Assembly (NCBI GenBank): GCA_026418015.1
Contig: JAOACE010000016.1
Location: 113,510-177,509, forward strand
Source: Leptospiraceae bacterium
GTDB taxonomy: Bacteria; Spirochaetota; Leptospiria; Leptospirales; Leptonemataceae
Direction of reading: 5' to 3'
DNA: 64,000 nucleotides
Shown here: in pieces, positions 28,030-37,529 of the stretch
Numbering within the stretch: position 1 is the stretch's first letter
How the letters are laid out: every line of letters starts with the position of its first letter
Notes under the pieces: model-generated
Told to the model about the DNA's origin: nothing
The model's database searches: none
Seen by the model: only the letters and a program-made list of their open reading frames with translations
Translations under genes and position numbers: made by a program

Positions 28030-28803
28030 TTAATATTTATTATAAAAATCATATATAGTATTTAATAGATTTTTATTGTAGATTGGACTACCTTTCCCAG
28101 TAATTATATATCTTATAGGCAAATTATTTAATTTTTTTATTAATTCTAACAAAGATTTTTTTTGATTTTCGTTTAAATTTAGGATATACTCATTGGGATG
28201 GTTTAAAATATTTCCTGCGTAAAGTATTTGTTCGTTTTTTAAATATAAGATTAAATTTCCCTCAGAGACGATTTTGTCGGGATAAAACAATAATATATTC
28301 TGATTTTCTAACTCTAATTTTGATTCTATCACTCCTGTTATAGTGGGAATGCTTTCTGTATATTTCCAACTAATAAATTTTTTTTTCATTTCGGTTTGCC
28401 ACTTGATCCAATTCGAAGTTAAAACCTCATAACCATCTTTTTGAATATAAATGGGGACCTGTTCTTCTGCAAATTGTTGAATTCCTCCAGAAAAGTCTAA
28501 ATCTGGTGCAATCAAAAAAAGTCCAGTAAACGGAAGAAATGTGAGTGTTTTTGCTTTCCATAAGATTTGTTCTGCGCTTTTGTTGGACCAGCCACTACTG
28601 AAAAAATAAACATTGGTGTTAGAAATATAGAATAAGCTATTGGTTTTCCAATAATTGTAATCTTCAATAAGATATACATGATTATCTAATGCTTGAATCT
28701 TTACAAATTCTGCATCCGAATCCATCGGAATCTGATAAGACTGCTTTACACAAAAAGCAAAAACTCCAAAAAACAATAGCGATAATTTTTTTAAATTAAT
28801 CAT
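28030..28803 (-). CDS. Lipoprotein with degenerate metallo-beta-lactamase fold
   Basis: 257 aa. Lipoprotein signal ending in VFAFC (residue about 18). The body follows the MBL layout: VYLIEDYNYWKTNSLFYISNTNVYFF at the first strands, then FLIAPDLDFSGGIQQF exactly where the zinc motif THxHxDHxGGI should be, then VPIYIQKDG and a late YAGNIL resembling the GGDxx strand. Only one of the zinc-motif residues (Asp) survives; the His residues are lost, so it cannot bind zinc normally. The frame is open 5' to 28938, but ATG 28803 gives the clean lipoprotein start. Fold call is from pattern only. Confidence 0.6.
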   Translation of the reverse strand: MINLKKLSLLFFGVFAFCVKQSYQIPMDSDAEFVKIQALDNHVYLIEDYNYWKTNSLFYISNTNVYFFSSGWSNKSAEQILWKAKTLTFLPFTGLFLIAPDLDFSGGIQQFAEEQVPIYIQKDGYEVLTSNWIKWQTEMKKKFISWKYTESIPTITGVIESKLELENQNILLFYPDKIVSEGNLILYLKNEQILYAGNILNHPNEYILNLNENQKKSLLELIKKLNNLPIRYIITGKGSPIYNKNLLNTIYDFYNKY

Positions 28804-28877
28804 AAGAATTGAATTTCGTCTAACGAGGATTTTAAAATTCTGTTTAATTACAACAACAAATTGCCGATATTTTAAAT

Positions 28878-29096
28878 ATGAAGGTGGATTCCATAAATTC
28901 TTATTTTGGTGTTCAAAGGGTTTATCCTTTTCCAACATATAATAAAATCGATCGAGTACCGGAAGTAGATAGAATTAAACCAGGTTTGGAAAAATCTTCC
29001 CGCCAAATACAAGAAATGGATTTATTTAAATATTATGCGCAAAAAGGTGTTCAGTCTTTATATCCAAAAGGGATGTATATTGATATTACTCAGTAA
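28878..29096 (+). CDS. Small conserved-looking hypothetical protein, 72 aa
   Basis: Reads as a small soluble protein rich in Tyr, Pro, Lys and charged residues (GVQRVYPFPTYNKIDRVPEV), without signal or membrane helix. Codon choice resembles its neighbours (for example TTC-before-G and AAC/GAT use), which argues for a real gene. No recognised family. Its 3' end overlaps the start of the next gene by 62 bases in a different frame. It sits divergently between the MBL-like lipoprotein gene and a run of secreted proteins. Confidence 0.5.
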   Translation: MKVDSINSYFGVQRVYPFPTYNKIDRVPEVDRIKPGLEKSSRQIQEMDLFKYYAQKGVQSLYPKGMYIDITQ

Positions 29097-29349
29097 TCTT
29101 TCATTTTGTGCTGATTTAAAAGTTGAAGAAAAGCTTTCTTCGTTTAAAGAATTTTATCATTTTTTCTTTCCTGTTCAAGAATTTCACCCTTGTGATCCTC
29201 TTTATAATTACTACGAAAATAAAAAGCATTACATTGATAAAGATTTATTAACAGACGAAGGCAATATTGATTATTTAAAAATCATCGAAAGTCAAACGAA
29301 GCTTTACAAAAGCCCTTGTGATCCACTAAACAAAAAATCCAATGATTAA
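29035..29349 (+). CDS. Small secreted or lipoprotein-like protein, 104 aa
   Basis: Signal-like N-terminus: basic MRKK, hydrophobic GCILILLSNLSFC, then charged mature part with two CDPL motifs (FHPCDPLYNYY and SPCDPLNKKS) near residues 50 and 95. The paired Cys-Asp-Pro motifs suggest an internal repeat or a disulphide. The start may instead be a TTG at 29080, which would shorten the unusual 62-base overlap with the preceding gene; neither start has a Shine-Dalgarno. No family recognised. Confidence 0.5.
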   Translation: MRKKVFSLYIQKGCILILLSNLSFCADLKVEEKLSSFKEFYHFFFPVQEFHPCDPLYNYYENKKHYIDKDLLTDEGNIDYLKIIESQTKLYKSPCDPLNKKSND

Positions 29350-29400
29350 ACATAAAAAGTTTTTTACTTTTTTTTTATTCAATACGATATAACAAAATAA

Positions 29401-30666
29401 ATGAATCTTTTTTATAAATATTGTATTATTATTTTATTAATTTTTACAAATTCTTTGTATTCTTATGAACAAATTATCTATGTCTATGCGTTTGATTCTT
29501 ATAAATCTGTTCAGCCTAAAAAAACCATCTTGGTAGGAGAAATAAAATCAAAGGTTAAATCCACAGAAATTATTAACACACAATCTCCTATTAAAGAATA
29601 CGATACGCGTAAAGATGTTGTAACAGTCAAAGTTATCAATAGAAAAGGGTTAAAGGTGGGGCAAACTCTTTATGTAGTTTATAAAAATCCACATCACGAT
29701 AAATTCAAAAATGCTTTAATTGTCGGAGAAATCAAAGTAACTTCTATTCTAAACCATCCATTTTATGGATTGGTGTTGACAGGTGAGGGAAATTTACTAC
29801 GCGTAAGAGAAGGTTTTTTTGTAGTAAGGACATTGGAATCAGAAAACATTGAAAAAGCCTATTTTATAAAACGAAAAGCAGATAATTATCTATTAGAAGA
29901 AGATTATCAACGTGCTATACAGGAATATTTAAATGCAATACGTCAAGATTCAGACTTAGTAGAGGCACACGCATCCTTAGGCAAGGTATATTATTTATTA
30001 TATTTAAACGATGATTCGGATGTATCGCTACAACATGCTTTAAAAGAATTAGAGATTTCTTGGAACCTAAAAGATAAATTTCGCTACAACAAAGAATTGT
30101 ATGATTTTTTGTTTGATTATTTTTCTGCTTTGTTAGATTATTTTATTTATTTCGAAAAAAATAAACCATCTGTAAAAAACGATTCGATAAAGATTTTAAC
30201 CCGGATGATAGATATTTCGAAAGAATGTCAGACTCTTTCGGAAGATATCGAATGCAAAATGATCCAAGCAATTGCTATTTATTATTTAATGAATTATTAT
30301 TCGGAAGAATCTAACCCAGAGCACAGAAAGTTGTACGATCAATATAAAGTGGAATTAGGGCTCTTGTTAAAACAAATAGAAGAATCAAACAATCAAAAGA
30401 TATACCTAAAATTTGCAGAATATCAACAAGGGAAAGTAAAGTTTTTTGAACGTAAAATCGATCTTGTACAATTCGAATATATATTTATTCGATACTATTT
30501 TGAGCTTTACAAAGAATTGCAAACTCTACAAAAATGGAAAGAAAAAGAAAAATTAAAGTCTTTGTTAAAGACACATATCGAAAATTATTATCGTTTTTCT
30601 AATGATAACCCAAAATATCGTGATCAAAATATCAAAATTTTGCAGATTAAAAATTCACTTAAATGA
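29401..30666 (+). CDS. Secreted protein with N-terminal beta domain and TPR repeat
   Basis: 421 aa with signal sequence (CIIILLIFTNSLYS). Residues about 30-150 are beta-rich (VVTVKVINRKGLKVGQTLYVVYK, then ALIVGEIKVTSI and GEGNLLRVREGFFVVRT), resembling a barrel-like domain. From about 165 a TPR unit (LLEEDYQRAIQEYLNAIRQDSDLVEAHASLGKVYYLL) is followed by a long helical tail. A TATAAC lies at 29388-29393, seven bases before the ATG, again pointing to a leaderless transcript. It is three bases upstream of tgt. Function unknown; envelope assembly or structural role is a guess. Confidence 0.6.
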   Translation: MNLFYKYCIIILLIFTNSLYSYEQIIYVYAFDSYKSVQPKKTILVGEIKSKVKSTEIINTQSPIKEYDTRKDVVTVKVINRKGLKVGQTLYVVYKNPHHDKFKNALIVGEIKVTSILNHPFYGLVLTGEGNLLRVREGFFVVRTLESENIEKAYFIKRKADNYLLEEDYQRAIQEYLNAIRQDSDLVEAHASLGKVYYLLYLNDDSDVSLQHALKELEISWNLKDKFRYNKELYDFLFDYFSALLDYFIYFEKNKPSVKNDSIKILTRMIDISKECQTLSEDIECKMIQAIAIYYLMNYYSEESNPEHRKLYDQYKVELGLLLKQIEESNNQKIYLKFAEYQQGKVKFFERKIDLVQFEYIFIRYYFELYKELQTLQKWKEKEKLKSLLKTHIENYYRFSNDNPKYRDQNIKILQIKNSLK

Positions 30667-30669
30667 TTT

Positions 30670-31806
30670 ATGAAACAAGATTTTTTTCGCCTAATAAAAA
30701 AAGATAAGAATACAGAAGCTCGTTTGGGAGAAATATATTTTGTTAATGGTCAAAAGGAATTTAGTGTAAAAACCCCTATATTTATGCCAGTTGGTACAAG
30801 AGGTAGCGTAAAAGCCATCTGGCAGGATGACTTAGAAGCGATTGGTTACAAATTAATACTTGGCAATACTTATCACCTATATTTAAGGCCAGGGGAAGTA
30901 ATCTATCAATTGGGTGGACTAAAAAAATTTATTTCTTGGGATTATGCGATACTAACAGATAGTGGTGGATTTCAGGTTTATAGTTTATCCAAAATTCGCC
31001 AGTTTCATGAAGATGGAATCATCTTTCAGAGTTATTTAGATGGTTCAAAACATTTTTTTACGCCAGAAAAGGTAATTGATTTTCAGTTAAAGTTAAATTC
31101 CGATATTATGATGGTTTTAGATGATTGCCCACCAGCAAATAGCGATATAAAAAGAATAGAAGAATCTTTACAGCGTACCCATAAATGGGCAAAACGTTCC
31201 ATCGAATTTTATCAAGAACTACAAAATAAATATCAATATACAAATAAAATTTTTGGAATAGTACAAGGAGGAATTTTCGAAGAAAAAAGAATGGAATCGT
31301 TATTATACATAGAATCCTTAGGTTTTGATGGCATTGCAGTTGGTGGTTTAAGTGTTGGAGAAAACAAAGAAGATTTTTATCGAATTGTTGAGTTTATAGG
31401 ACCTAAAATCAACCCTAATAAAATTCATTATTTGATGGGAGTAGGGAATATAAAAGATTTATTACGTGCAGTAAAAAATGGTTTTGATATTTTTGATTGT
31501 GTATTACCAACAAGAAATGCAAGACATGGACATGTATTTACTTCTTTGGGAAAATTAAATATTAAAAATGCTCAATATAAACTTGACGAATCTGCCTTAG
31601 ACCCAGAGTGTAATTGTAAAGTATGTAGGCGATATAGTAGAGCGTATATAAGACATCTCTACCAAATGCAGGAATTGTTGGCATTCGAAATGTTAACTTA
31701 TCATAACCTATATTTTTATTTTCGTTTTTTTGAATTAATGCGAAATGCTATCGAAAAAGACGAATATGAAAATTTTTTTAATTATTGGAATAATTTCGAA
31801 TGGTAA
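30670..31806 (+). CDS. tgt: tRNA-guanine(34) transglycosylase
   Basis: Exchanges G34 for preQ1 in Asp, Asn, His and Tyr tRNAs. The substrate pocket motif LTDSGGFQVYSL carries the general-base Asp. GIVQGG and GGLSVGE form the barrel loops, and FDCVLPTRNARHGHVFT carries the nucleophilic Asp. The zinc site is CNCKVCRRYSRAYIRHL near residues 305-325 (three Cys and His). 378 aa, all catalytic residues present. Starts three bases after the preceding stop. QueE, which makes the queuosine precursor, is encoded at 45899. Confidence 0.96.
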   Translation: MKQDFFRLIKKDKNTEARLGEIYFVNGQKEFSVKTPIFMPVGTRGSVKAIWQDDLEAIGYKLILGNTYHLYLRPGEVIYQLGGLKKFISWDYAILTDSGGFQVYSLSKIRQFHEDGIIFQSYLDGSKHFFTPEKVIDFQLKLNSDIMMVLDDCPPANSDIKRIEESLQRTHKWAKRSIEFYQELQNKYQYTNKIFGIVQGGIFEEKRMESLLYIESLGFDGIAVGGLSVGENKEDFYRIVEFIGPKINPNKIHYLMGVGNIKDLLRAVKNGFDIFDCVLPTRNARHGHVFTSLGKLNIKNAQYKLDESALDPECNCKVCRRYSRAYIRHLYQMQELLAFEMLTYHNLYFYFRFFELMRNAIEKDEYENFFNYWNNFEW

Positions 31807-32014
31807 TAAATTTTTGTTTGACGTAATTCGATGATTATTATAATGATATTTGATATATTTTGTTAAGTTTTTAAATTGTAATGGTATGTGTATAAAAATT
31901 TATGTTGATAATAACAAAATAAATCAAAAAAAACTTGAAATAAAACTAAAAAAAAATAATTTAACATATTGATTGTTGTAATTTTAATAACATATACAAA
32001 AAGGAAGGAAACAT

Positions 32015-32353
32015 ATGGAAATATCCAGAAGAGAAAGTGGAGATATAGTAATACTTGATGTAAATGGGGAGATAGACTTATACAACGCTCCAGAGATCAA
32101 AGATACTATAAACAAACTTATAGAAGAAAAAAAATATAATGTTGTGATTAATTTGGATAAAGTTTCTTATATTGATTCTTCTGGTATTGGTGCATTAATA
32201 TCCAGTTTATCCAATTTAAAAAAATACCAAGGTGGTTTAAAAATTTGTAATGTGTCTGGTTCTGTTAGAAAAGTATTTGAATTAACAAAATTAACTTCGT
32301 TTTTCGAAATATACGATTCTGAACAAGAAGCAATCAGCGCATTCAAAAAATAA
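32015..32353 (+). CDS. STAS-domain anti-sigma factor antagonist
   Basis: 112-aa SpoIIAA/RsbV-type protein. In partner switching, the unphosphorylated form binds an anti-sigma kinase and frees a sigma factor. The phosphorylation site is Ser56 in YIDSSGIGAL; the flanking GEIDLYNAPEIKD and FELTKLTSFFEIY stretches are characteristic. Good Shine-Dalgarno (AAGGAAGG). Followed 22 bases later by a LysM lipoprotein gene. A likely phosphatase partner is encoded at 24794; the kinase is not here. A second STAS gene is at 50434. Confidence 0.88.
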   Translation: MEISRRESGDIVILDVNGEIDLYNAPEIKDTINKLIEEKKYNVVINLDKVSYIDSSGIGALISSLSNLKKYQGGLKICNVSGSVRKVFELTKLTSFFEIYDSEQEAISAFKK

Positions 32354-32375
32354 AAAAAAACTAAGGAGAGGCTTT

Positions 32376-33761
32376 ATGAAAACTCATTTCCTAAAATTAG
32401 GGTTACTTGTTGCCCTAATTTTTATAATTTTTAATTGTTCCAAACCTGTTCCCACCCAAGAGCTAGTTAAGGCAAGACAATCGATAGAAGAATTGCAAAA
32501 TAGAAATCCACAAGGAAAATCTAAAGAAATTCTGGATAGAGCGATTCAAGAATTAAAATCTGCACACGAAAAATTACCCGAAGAAGACTACGATGTATCT
32601 AAGAAAAAAGCCGAAACTTCTTATCAGCTTGCACGATTTGGAACATTAGAGTGGTATCCAGCCGGAATAGAAAATTTAAAAAAAGCATATCAGGAGAAAT
32701 TTTCATTAGCAGATAGTGCAAATGCAGAAATATTAGCAAAAGAAGACTTCGAATCTTCCAAATCTTTCTCTAACGAAGCAGAGCAAATATTAGGTCAAAT
32801 TGAACAAAACAAACTTCAACCAGAAGAATCCTCAAAAATAGAGAATCAAAATTATAATTCTGAAGACGAAAAAAACAAAATTCTTACAAAGTTAGAAGCA
32901 ATTTTAATGCTTTACAATTCTGCGGAAGATAAATATAATAAAGCGATTAAATCTGCAACAATTGCATACGAAACTTCCTTAACTTATAAAAACGAATATT
33001 TTAATCAGTTGAAGTCCTTAGAAAGTAAGTTTAACCAAGCAAAGCAATACAATGCAGAAAAATATGAACCGGAAAAAACTGCTTTAATCCAACAACGAAT
33101 TTCGGAAGTCAATAAACAAATAGACGAAAATCAATTGAAGTTGGCATACAAAAATTTAGAAGAATTAAGAAACGATATAAATGGATTATACGCTTTAGCT
33201 ATAAGTAAGTATTCGCAAGAAAAGTTAAAAGAAGCTGAATCTACTTTCCAAAAAACTTCTGGCAATGTTGATAAAAACAAAAACATATTAGGACAAAATG
33301 CTTCTAAGATCAATGAATTAATGGTTTCTGGCAAAGAAGCATTGAATACTGCAAAAACAGACTACGCTTCCGAAAATTACGAATCTACAATAAAATATTC
33401 CGAAGAGGTTTTAAAAATTTGTGGTGTTATCAATGATTTAATCGATCAATCGAATGTTGCATATAAAAGAAACTTAGCATTAGAGGAACAAAAACGAAGG
33501 GAAGAAGAACAAAAAAAGAAAGAACAAGAATTAGCAGAAGAGCAAGCTAAAAAAGAGCAACCTACACCATCAGAAGAAAACATAAAATTAATCTATACCG
33601 TAAAGAAAACAAAACCAGCAGAATGTTTGTGGAGAATTGCTGGCAAAAAAGAAATCTACAATAATCCAAAAGAATGGAAAAAGATTTACGAAGCTAATAA
33701 AGATCAAATCAAAAATCCTAATTTAATCTATCCAGGTCAAAACCTAAAAATCCCAAAATAG
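32376..33761 (+). CDS. LysM-domain lipoprotein with long helical region
   Basis: 461 aa. Lipoprotein signal ends in IIFNC (about residue 21). Residues 30-395 are helical and Lys/Glu/Ala/Ser/Asn-rich, with several TPR- or spectrin-like repeats and a basic/acidic coiled coil (EEQKRREEEQKKKEQELAEE) near 375-395. The C-terminal LysM domain (about 410-461) starts at YTVKKTKPAECLWRIAG and ends LIYPGQNLKIPK, for peptidoglycan binding. This would tether the outer or inner membrane to the wall. SD CTAAGGAG. Terminator at 33772. Confidence 0.85.
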   Translation: MKTHFLKLGLLVALIFIIFNCSKPVPTQELVKARQSIEELQNRNPQGKSKEILDRAIQELKSAHEKLPEEDYDVSKKKAETSYQLARFGTLEWYPAGIENLKKAYQEKFSLADSANAEILAKEDFESSKSFSNEAEQILGQIEQNKLQPEESSKIENQNYNSEDEKNKILTKLEAILMLYNSAEDKYNKAIKSATIAYETSLTYKNEYFNQLKSLESKFNQAKQYNAEKYEPEKTALIQQRISEVNKQIDENQLKLAYKNLEELRNDINGLYALAISKYSQEKLKEAESTFQKTSGNVDKNKNILGQNASKINELMVSGKEALNTAKTDYASENYESTIKYSEEVLKICGVINDLIDQSNVAYKRNLALEEQKRREEEQKKKEQELAEEQAKKEQPTPSEENIKLIYTVKKTKPAECLWRIAGKKEIYNNPKEWKKIYEANKDQIKNPNLIYPGQNLKIPK

Positions 33762-33771
33762 TTTTTGTAAG

Positions 33772-33791
33772 AAGGGCGTATGCCCTTTTTA
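33772..33791 (+). terminator. Rho-independent terminator after LysM lipoprotein gene
   Basis: AAGGGC / GCCCTT stem (33772-33777 and 33782-33787), four-base loop, followed by TTTAT. Ends the STAS-LysM unit. Confidence 0.8.
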
Positions 33792-33950
33792 TATTTCAGT
33801 ATAATCGATCGAATTTTGTATTAATCGTTTATTTAGGTTAATAGAATTATTGAATAATTTTCAAAAACAAGATTTGTATGTTCGATAAATTTTATTTTTT
33901 AACTTTGTAAGAAAAACTAAATATCTTAACCCTCTCTCCTAGGAAAATCT

Positions 33951-35117
33951 CTATAACAATTCTTTTAGTAAGTCAACTTTGTCTAATTTTTCCCAACTAA
34001 AAGTGGGTTCGTTTCTACCAAAATGGCCATAAGCTGCTGTATCTAAATATTTTCTTTCTTTTGATCTTAATTGTAATGATTCTTCGATTCCTCTTGGTGT
34101 TAGTTTAAATATTTCTCTAACACGTTTGGAAATTTTTTCTTCGTCTACCTTTCCTGTACCAAAGGTATCTATTAATACAGAAGTTGGCTCTGGATAACCA
34201 ATCGCATAAGATAGTTGAACTTCGCATTTATCAGCTAGACCTGCTGCTACGATATTTTTAGCAATGTATCGTGCCATATATGCTGCACTTCTATCTACTT
34301 TTGATGGATCTTTTCCTGAGAATGCTCCACCACCATGTCTACCATAGCCACCATAGGTATCTACGATAATTTTTCTTCCTGTTAATCCTGCGTCTCCGTG
34401 TGGTCCACCAATAACAAACCTACCAGTTGGATTAATTAAAAATCTAGTATTGATTAAATATTGGTTTGGGATAACTTTTTTAATTACTTCTTCGATCATC
34501 ATTTCTTGTAATTGTTTATGCTCTAGATGAGGTTTATGTTGAGTAGAAATAACCACAGTATCTACTCGATATGGTTTCCCATCTCTATATTCGACAGTTA
34601 CCTGGCTTTTAGAGTCTGGTAAAATGTCTTTTAGTATTCCATCATGTCTTAATTGTGCTAAGTATTTTACAAGCTTATGTGCTAACTCAATAGGTAATGG
34701 CATATAGTTTTCTGTTTCGTTAATAGCAAAGCCAAACATTAAACCTTGGTCCCCAGCACCTTGTTCTCCTTTGTATAAACCTTCTCCAGTAACACCTTGC
34801 GCGATGTCGGGAGATTGAGCATGTAATTTTACTAATACTTCTGCACTTTTGTAATCAAATCCAATTTCAGGGTCGTTATAACCAATATTTTTGATTACAT
34901 CCCTTGCAATTTTTTCTACATCAACATTTGCTTGGGAAGAAACTTCACCAGCGATACAAACAAAATTGGTAGTAACAAGTGTTTCGCAAGCTACTCTACT
35001 GCGAGGATCATCTGATAAAAAGGCATCTAAAATTGCATCGGATATTTGATCACATATTTTATCGGGATGACCTTCCGAAACAGATTCAGAAGTAAAAACG
35101 AAATTTTTTAAAGCCAT
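33951..35117 (-). CDS. metK: S-adenosylmethionine synthetase
   Basis: Makes S-adenosylmethionine from methionine and ATP. Signatures: [20 protein letters not shown] at the N-terminus, [19 protein letters not shown] (substrate and Mg2+ loop), [20 protein letters not shown], and [19 protein letters not shown]. 388 aa, standard length, all motifs intact. AAAGGAG sits six bases before ATG 35117, so this gene has a conventional leader, unlike several neighbours. No SAM riboswitch was seen in the 135-base upstream spacer. Confidence 0.98.
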   Translation of the reverse strand: MALKNFVFTSESVSEGHPDKICDQISDAILDAFLSDDPRSRVACETLVTTNFVCIAGEVSSQANVDVEKIARDVIKNIGYNDPEIGFDYKSAEVLVKLHAQSPDIAQGVTGEGLYKGEQGAGDQGLMFGFAINETENYMPLPIELAHKLVKYLAQLRHDGILKDILPDSKSQVTVEYRDGKPYRVDTVVISTQHKPHLEHKQLQEMMIEEVIKKVIPNQYLINTRFLINPTGRFVIGGPHGDAGLTGRKIIVDTYGGYGRHGGGAFSGKDPSKVDRSAAYMARYIAKNIVAAGLADKCEVQLSYAIGYPEPTSVLIDTFGTGKVDEEKISKRVREIFKLTPRGIEESLQLRSKERKYLDTAAYGHFGRNEPTFSWEKLDKVDLLKELL

Positions 35118-35252
35118 TTAAAACTCCTTTAAAGGGAATATAAGTCCAAAATTTTTAAAATCTATCAATAGTCAATTTTTTAAGTTTTAGAGAATCTTTA
35201 TAATGATTGAAAATAAATTGACAATGATTTATTATATCATTACGTATAATTC

Positions 35253-35927
35253 ATGTATAAAAAAGCTAAAGGATTTGTGACTTTTTTGTTATTTTTGTTC
35301 GCTTTAAATAATTTAAAAGGAGAAGAAGAAAATTTAAAATTACGACGCAGTTTATTGAGTTGGCACCAGACTGCTGGACTAACTACTTGGACTTTATGGT
35401 TGGCTACAAACCTCGTAGGAGAAAAAGCCTATAAAACAATGTATAGAAAAAGTGATGAATTTGCAAGATATATTTTAATCACTAATCCACAATATAGTAA
35501 CGATCCATTTTATTTTTTGGCAATTCAACCTCCTGATAAAAAAAGTATCGCAGCAAATTATTTATTATTAAAAGACCCAGAAAAAAACCTACCGTTGTAT
35601 TTGGCGTTAAAACAAAGCGAAGAATACGAAGCAAGAAAATATGGTTCTACTCATGCAATGTTAGCGAGAGCAACATTTATCTCTTATGTTCTAACAGCAA
35701 GTTTTGCGTTCTCTGCACCACCAGGAATACAATTTCAAGACCGTGGTGGTATTGATAGTATTTTTTTTCATAAGTCCATGATACCGATTCATTTGGCGTC
35801 GATGGTTTATTTAGCAAAATTAAGTAATGACGTAGAACATAGGAAAGGTGCAGCAAGAGAAATGAAAAACACGGGATGGGTTGGCTTTACTGCACTTAGT
35901 ATCGCTCTGATTACGATTACATTTTAA
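35253..35927 (+). CDS. Multi-pass membrane protein, possibly cytochrome b561-like
   Basis: 224 aa with a signal or first helix (FVTFLLFLFALNNLKG). Further helices each carry a conserved-looking His: SWHQTAGLTTWTLWLATNLVG, GSTHAMLARATFISYVLTASF and FFHKSMIPIHLASMVYLAKL, then a last helix. Two or more His in membrane helices suggest b-type haem binding, as in cytochrome b561. The next gene encodes a YceI protein, and YceI genes are often paired with b561 genes. TTGACA lies 35 bases before the ATG and no Shine-Dalgarno is present. Family assignment is an inference. Confidence 0.5.
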   Translation: MYKKAKGFVTFLLFLFALNNLKGEEENLKLRRSLLSWHQTAGLTTWTLWLATNLVGEKAYKTMYRKSDEFARYILITNPQYSNDPFYFLAIQPPDKKSIAANYLLLKDPEKNLPLYLALKQSEEYEARKYGSTHAMLARATFISYVLTASFAFSAPPGIQFQDRGGIDSIFFHKSMIPIHLASMVYLAKLSNDVEHRKGAAREMKNTGWVGFTALSIALITITF

Positions 35928-35947
35928 AGCACTAGAAAGGAGTTCGT

Positions 35948-36463
35948 ATGAAAAAATTCATCATCGTTTTATTTTTTTCTTTCCTTCTACCATTGAGTGC
36001 AGAATTTCTTAAAAAAGAGGTTCATTTTATCGTAAAACATCCCTTTAAGACGGTTCATGGTAAATGTAAAGAGGTAAACATACAGGAAATAGAAATCGAC
36101 AACAATTTAACCATAAAGCCATTTCGAATCACTATACCTTATTTAAAAATGGATACAGGCAATCAAAATCGCGATTCGCACATGTTAGAGGTTCTTGGAT
36201 ATCCCACATATAAAGAAATTCTGGTAGAAATCAATCCAGTAAAAATTCAAGAAAATACAACTTTCGAAGGATGGATTACCATAAAAGGAATTCGAAAGCC
36301 AATAAAGAGCATTGCTTCCATCGAAAAACAAAACAACCTTTATATAGTAAAAGGTAAAGCAAATATTGTATTGAACGAGTTCCAAATAGAACGACCTTCT
36401 TTACTTGGTTTAGCAGTAGAAGATTTAGTAGAAGTCAACTATGAATTTATCTATAAACATTGA
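35948..36463 (+). CDS. YceI-like lipid-binding protein
   Basis: Periplasmic lipocalin-like barrel that binds isoprenoids in characterised members. Signal FFSFLLPLSAE; then family hallmarks VHFIVKHPFKTVHGKC, MDTGNQNRDSHM, YPTYKEILVEI, GWITIKGIRKPI and VNYEFIYK. 171 aa. AAAGGAG upstream. It starts 21 bases after the b561-like gene, probably one operon. The domain is slightly short but complete. The ligand cannot be predicted. Confidence 0.8.
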   Translation: MKKFIIVLFFSFLLPLSAEFLKKEVHFIVKHPFKTVHGKCKEVNIQEIEIDNNLTIKPFRITIPYLKMDTGNQNRDSHMLEVLGYPTYKEILVEINPVKIQENTTFEGWITIKGIRKPIKSIASIEKQNNLYIVKGKANIVLNEFQIERPSLLGLAVEDLVEVNYEFIYKH

Positions 36464-36498
36464 TAAAAATACTCATCGAAATAATACATAGAACAAGG

Positions 36499-37341
36499 TT
36501 AAGAATTTTTATAGGTGGAGTAAAGAAACAAGATGATTCGAAGGAGAATTACTCCAGAAAAGAGATAAAAAAAACGACCTAAGGGATAATGGATATGATC
36601 TTGAACAATTCCGTAATACAGTTTACTCCATAACATTCCAAGGATAGAGAAGAAGATAGCTAAAAAAACATCAGAGTTATTGCTTTGAAAAAATGTTTGA
36701 ATTCTCTCTAATATTGATCTTAGAAAAATATTATTTTTGAATATATCATGTAGTTTGATGAATAAAAATGCAGTTACAATTGCGAAGGGAAAAGCGAATA
36801 AATAACGCATTGCCTGAATTTCTAAGATAAGATTGACGAGCTTATAGGATTTATAGTCTTCCAAAACAACATAAATAAAATATACAATTAAAGCTGTAAT
36901 ATATATACTAAGAACAAGACCGTAAAAACCTGCGATAATGTTATTACCAGCGATATATCCTATGATTGTTAGAAATGTAATCGTTGCTAAAATCAATACT
37001 TCGATAAATTTATTCGTAATGTTTATGTAGCCAAGTTCATTAAAATACAAATAAGATCCAATGCCAATTAAAGGACCCAACAAAAAATTAAGAGGAATGA
37101 TGATTAATAAACCTACAAGTCCTAAACTAGTTTTAGAACTGGTTTGATCTATTAAGCGTCTTGTTAAGCGCCCCAAATAAAAAGAATAAAAAAGAGCAAC
37201 AAGAAAAATAATAATTAGATAAACATTACTGGTTTTAGAAACCAACAATTGATTCGGATATCTATGTAATAAAATTGAACTTATCAGAATGATTAAATCA
37301 TAAATAAGCTCGTCTAAATTTAGACGTTGAAGTAACTTCAT
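36499..37341 (-). CDS. Polytopic membrane protein of unknown function
   Basis: 280 aa with about seven to eight hydrophobic helices, including a Gly-rich GPLIGIGSYLYFN segment and GYIAGNNIIAGFYGLVLS. No enzymatic motif recognised. The frame is open 5' to 37374, but that codon is the TTG of a TTGACA box; ATG 37341 is 33 bases downstream of the box's first base, with no Shine-Dalgarno. Stands alone, ending 35 bases from the YceI gene. Function unknown. Confidence 0.6.
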   Translation of the reverse strand: MKLLQRLNLDELIYDLIILISSILLHRYPNQLLVSKTSNVYLIIIFLVALFYSFYLGRLTRRLIDQTSSKTSLGLVGLLIIIPLNFLLGPLIGIGSYLYFNELGYINITNKFIEVLILATITFLTIIGYIAGNNIIAGFYGLVLSIYITALIVYFIYVVLEDYKSYKLVNLILEIQAMRYLFAFPFAIVTAFLFIKLHDIFKNNIFLRSILERIQTFFQSNNSDVFLAIFFSILGMLWSKLYYGIVQDHIHYPLGRFFYLFSGVILLRIILFLYSTYKNS

Positions 37342-37346
37342 AATTT

Positions 37347-37374
37347 TTTTTATAAAATTTTGTCTTATTGTCAA
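37347..37374 (-). promoter_or_regulatory. Predicted leaderless promoter of the membrane protein gene
   Basis: Minus strand: TTGACA (37374-37369), 16-base spacer, TAAAAA (37352-37347), five bases to ATG 37341. The -10 is imperfect. Confidence 0.4.
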
Positions 37375-37529
37375 GAAGATTCAATGATATATTTAAATCA
37401 AAATTGTTTTTTGAAAAATGTTTGTTTTCAGCATTCGCAAAATTTTATCTTTAAAGCCTTATGACAAAGTCTATGGATTGTAATTTTTTTGGCAGATTAA
37501 AAAAAATTTCTTCATGAGAATTTTTTAAA

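Noticed and set aside
35245..35250. TATAAT immediately before the b561-like start codon as its -10 box
   Set aside because: It would start transcription inside the coding region. Spacing from the TTGACA at 35218 is 21 bases, too long.
35118..35252. SAM riboswitch ahead of metK
   Set aside because: No kink-turn, P1-P3 pairing or terminator hairpin recognised; the spacer is short and AT-rich and metK has a simple Shine-Dalgarno.
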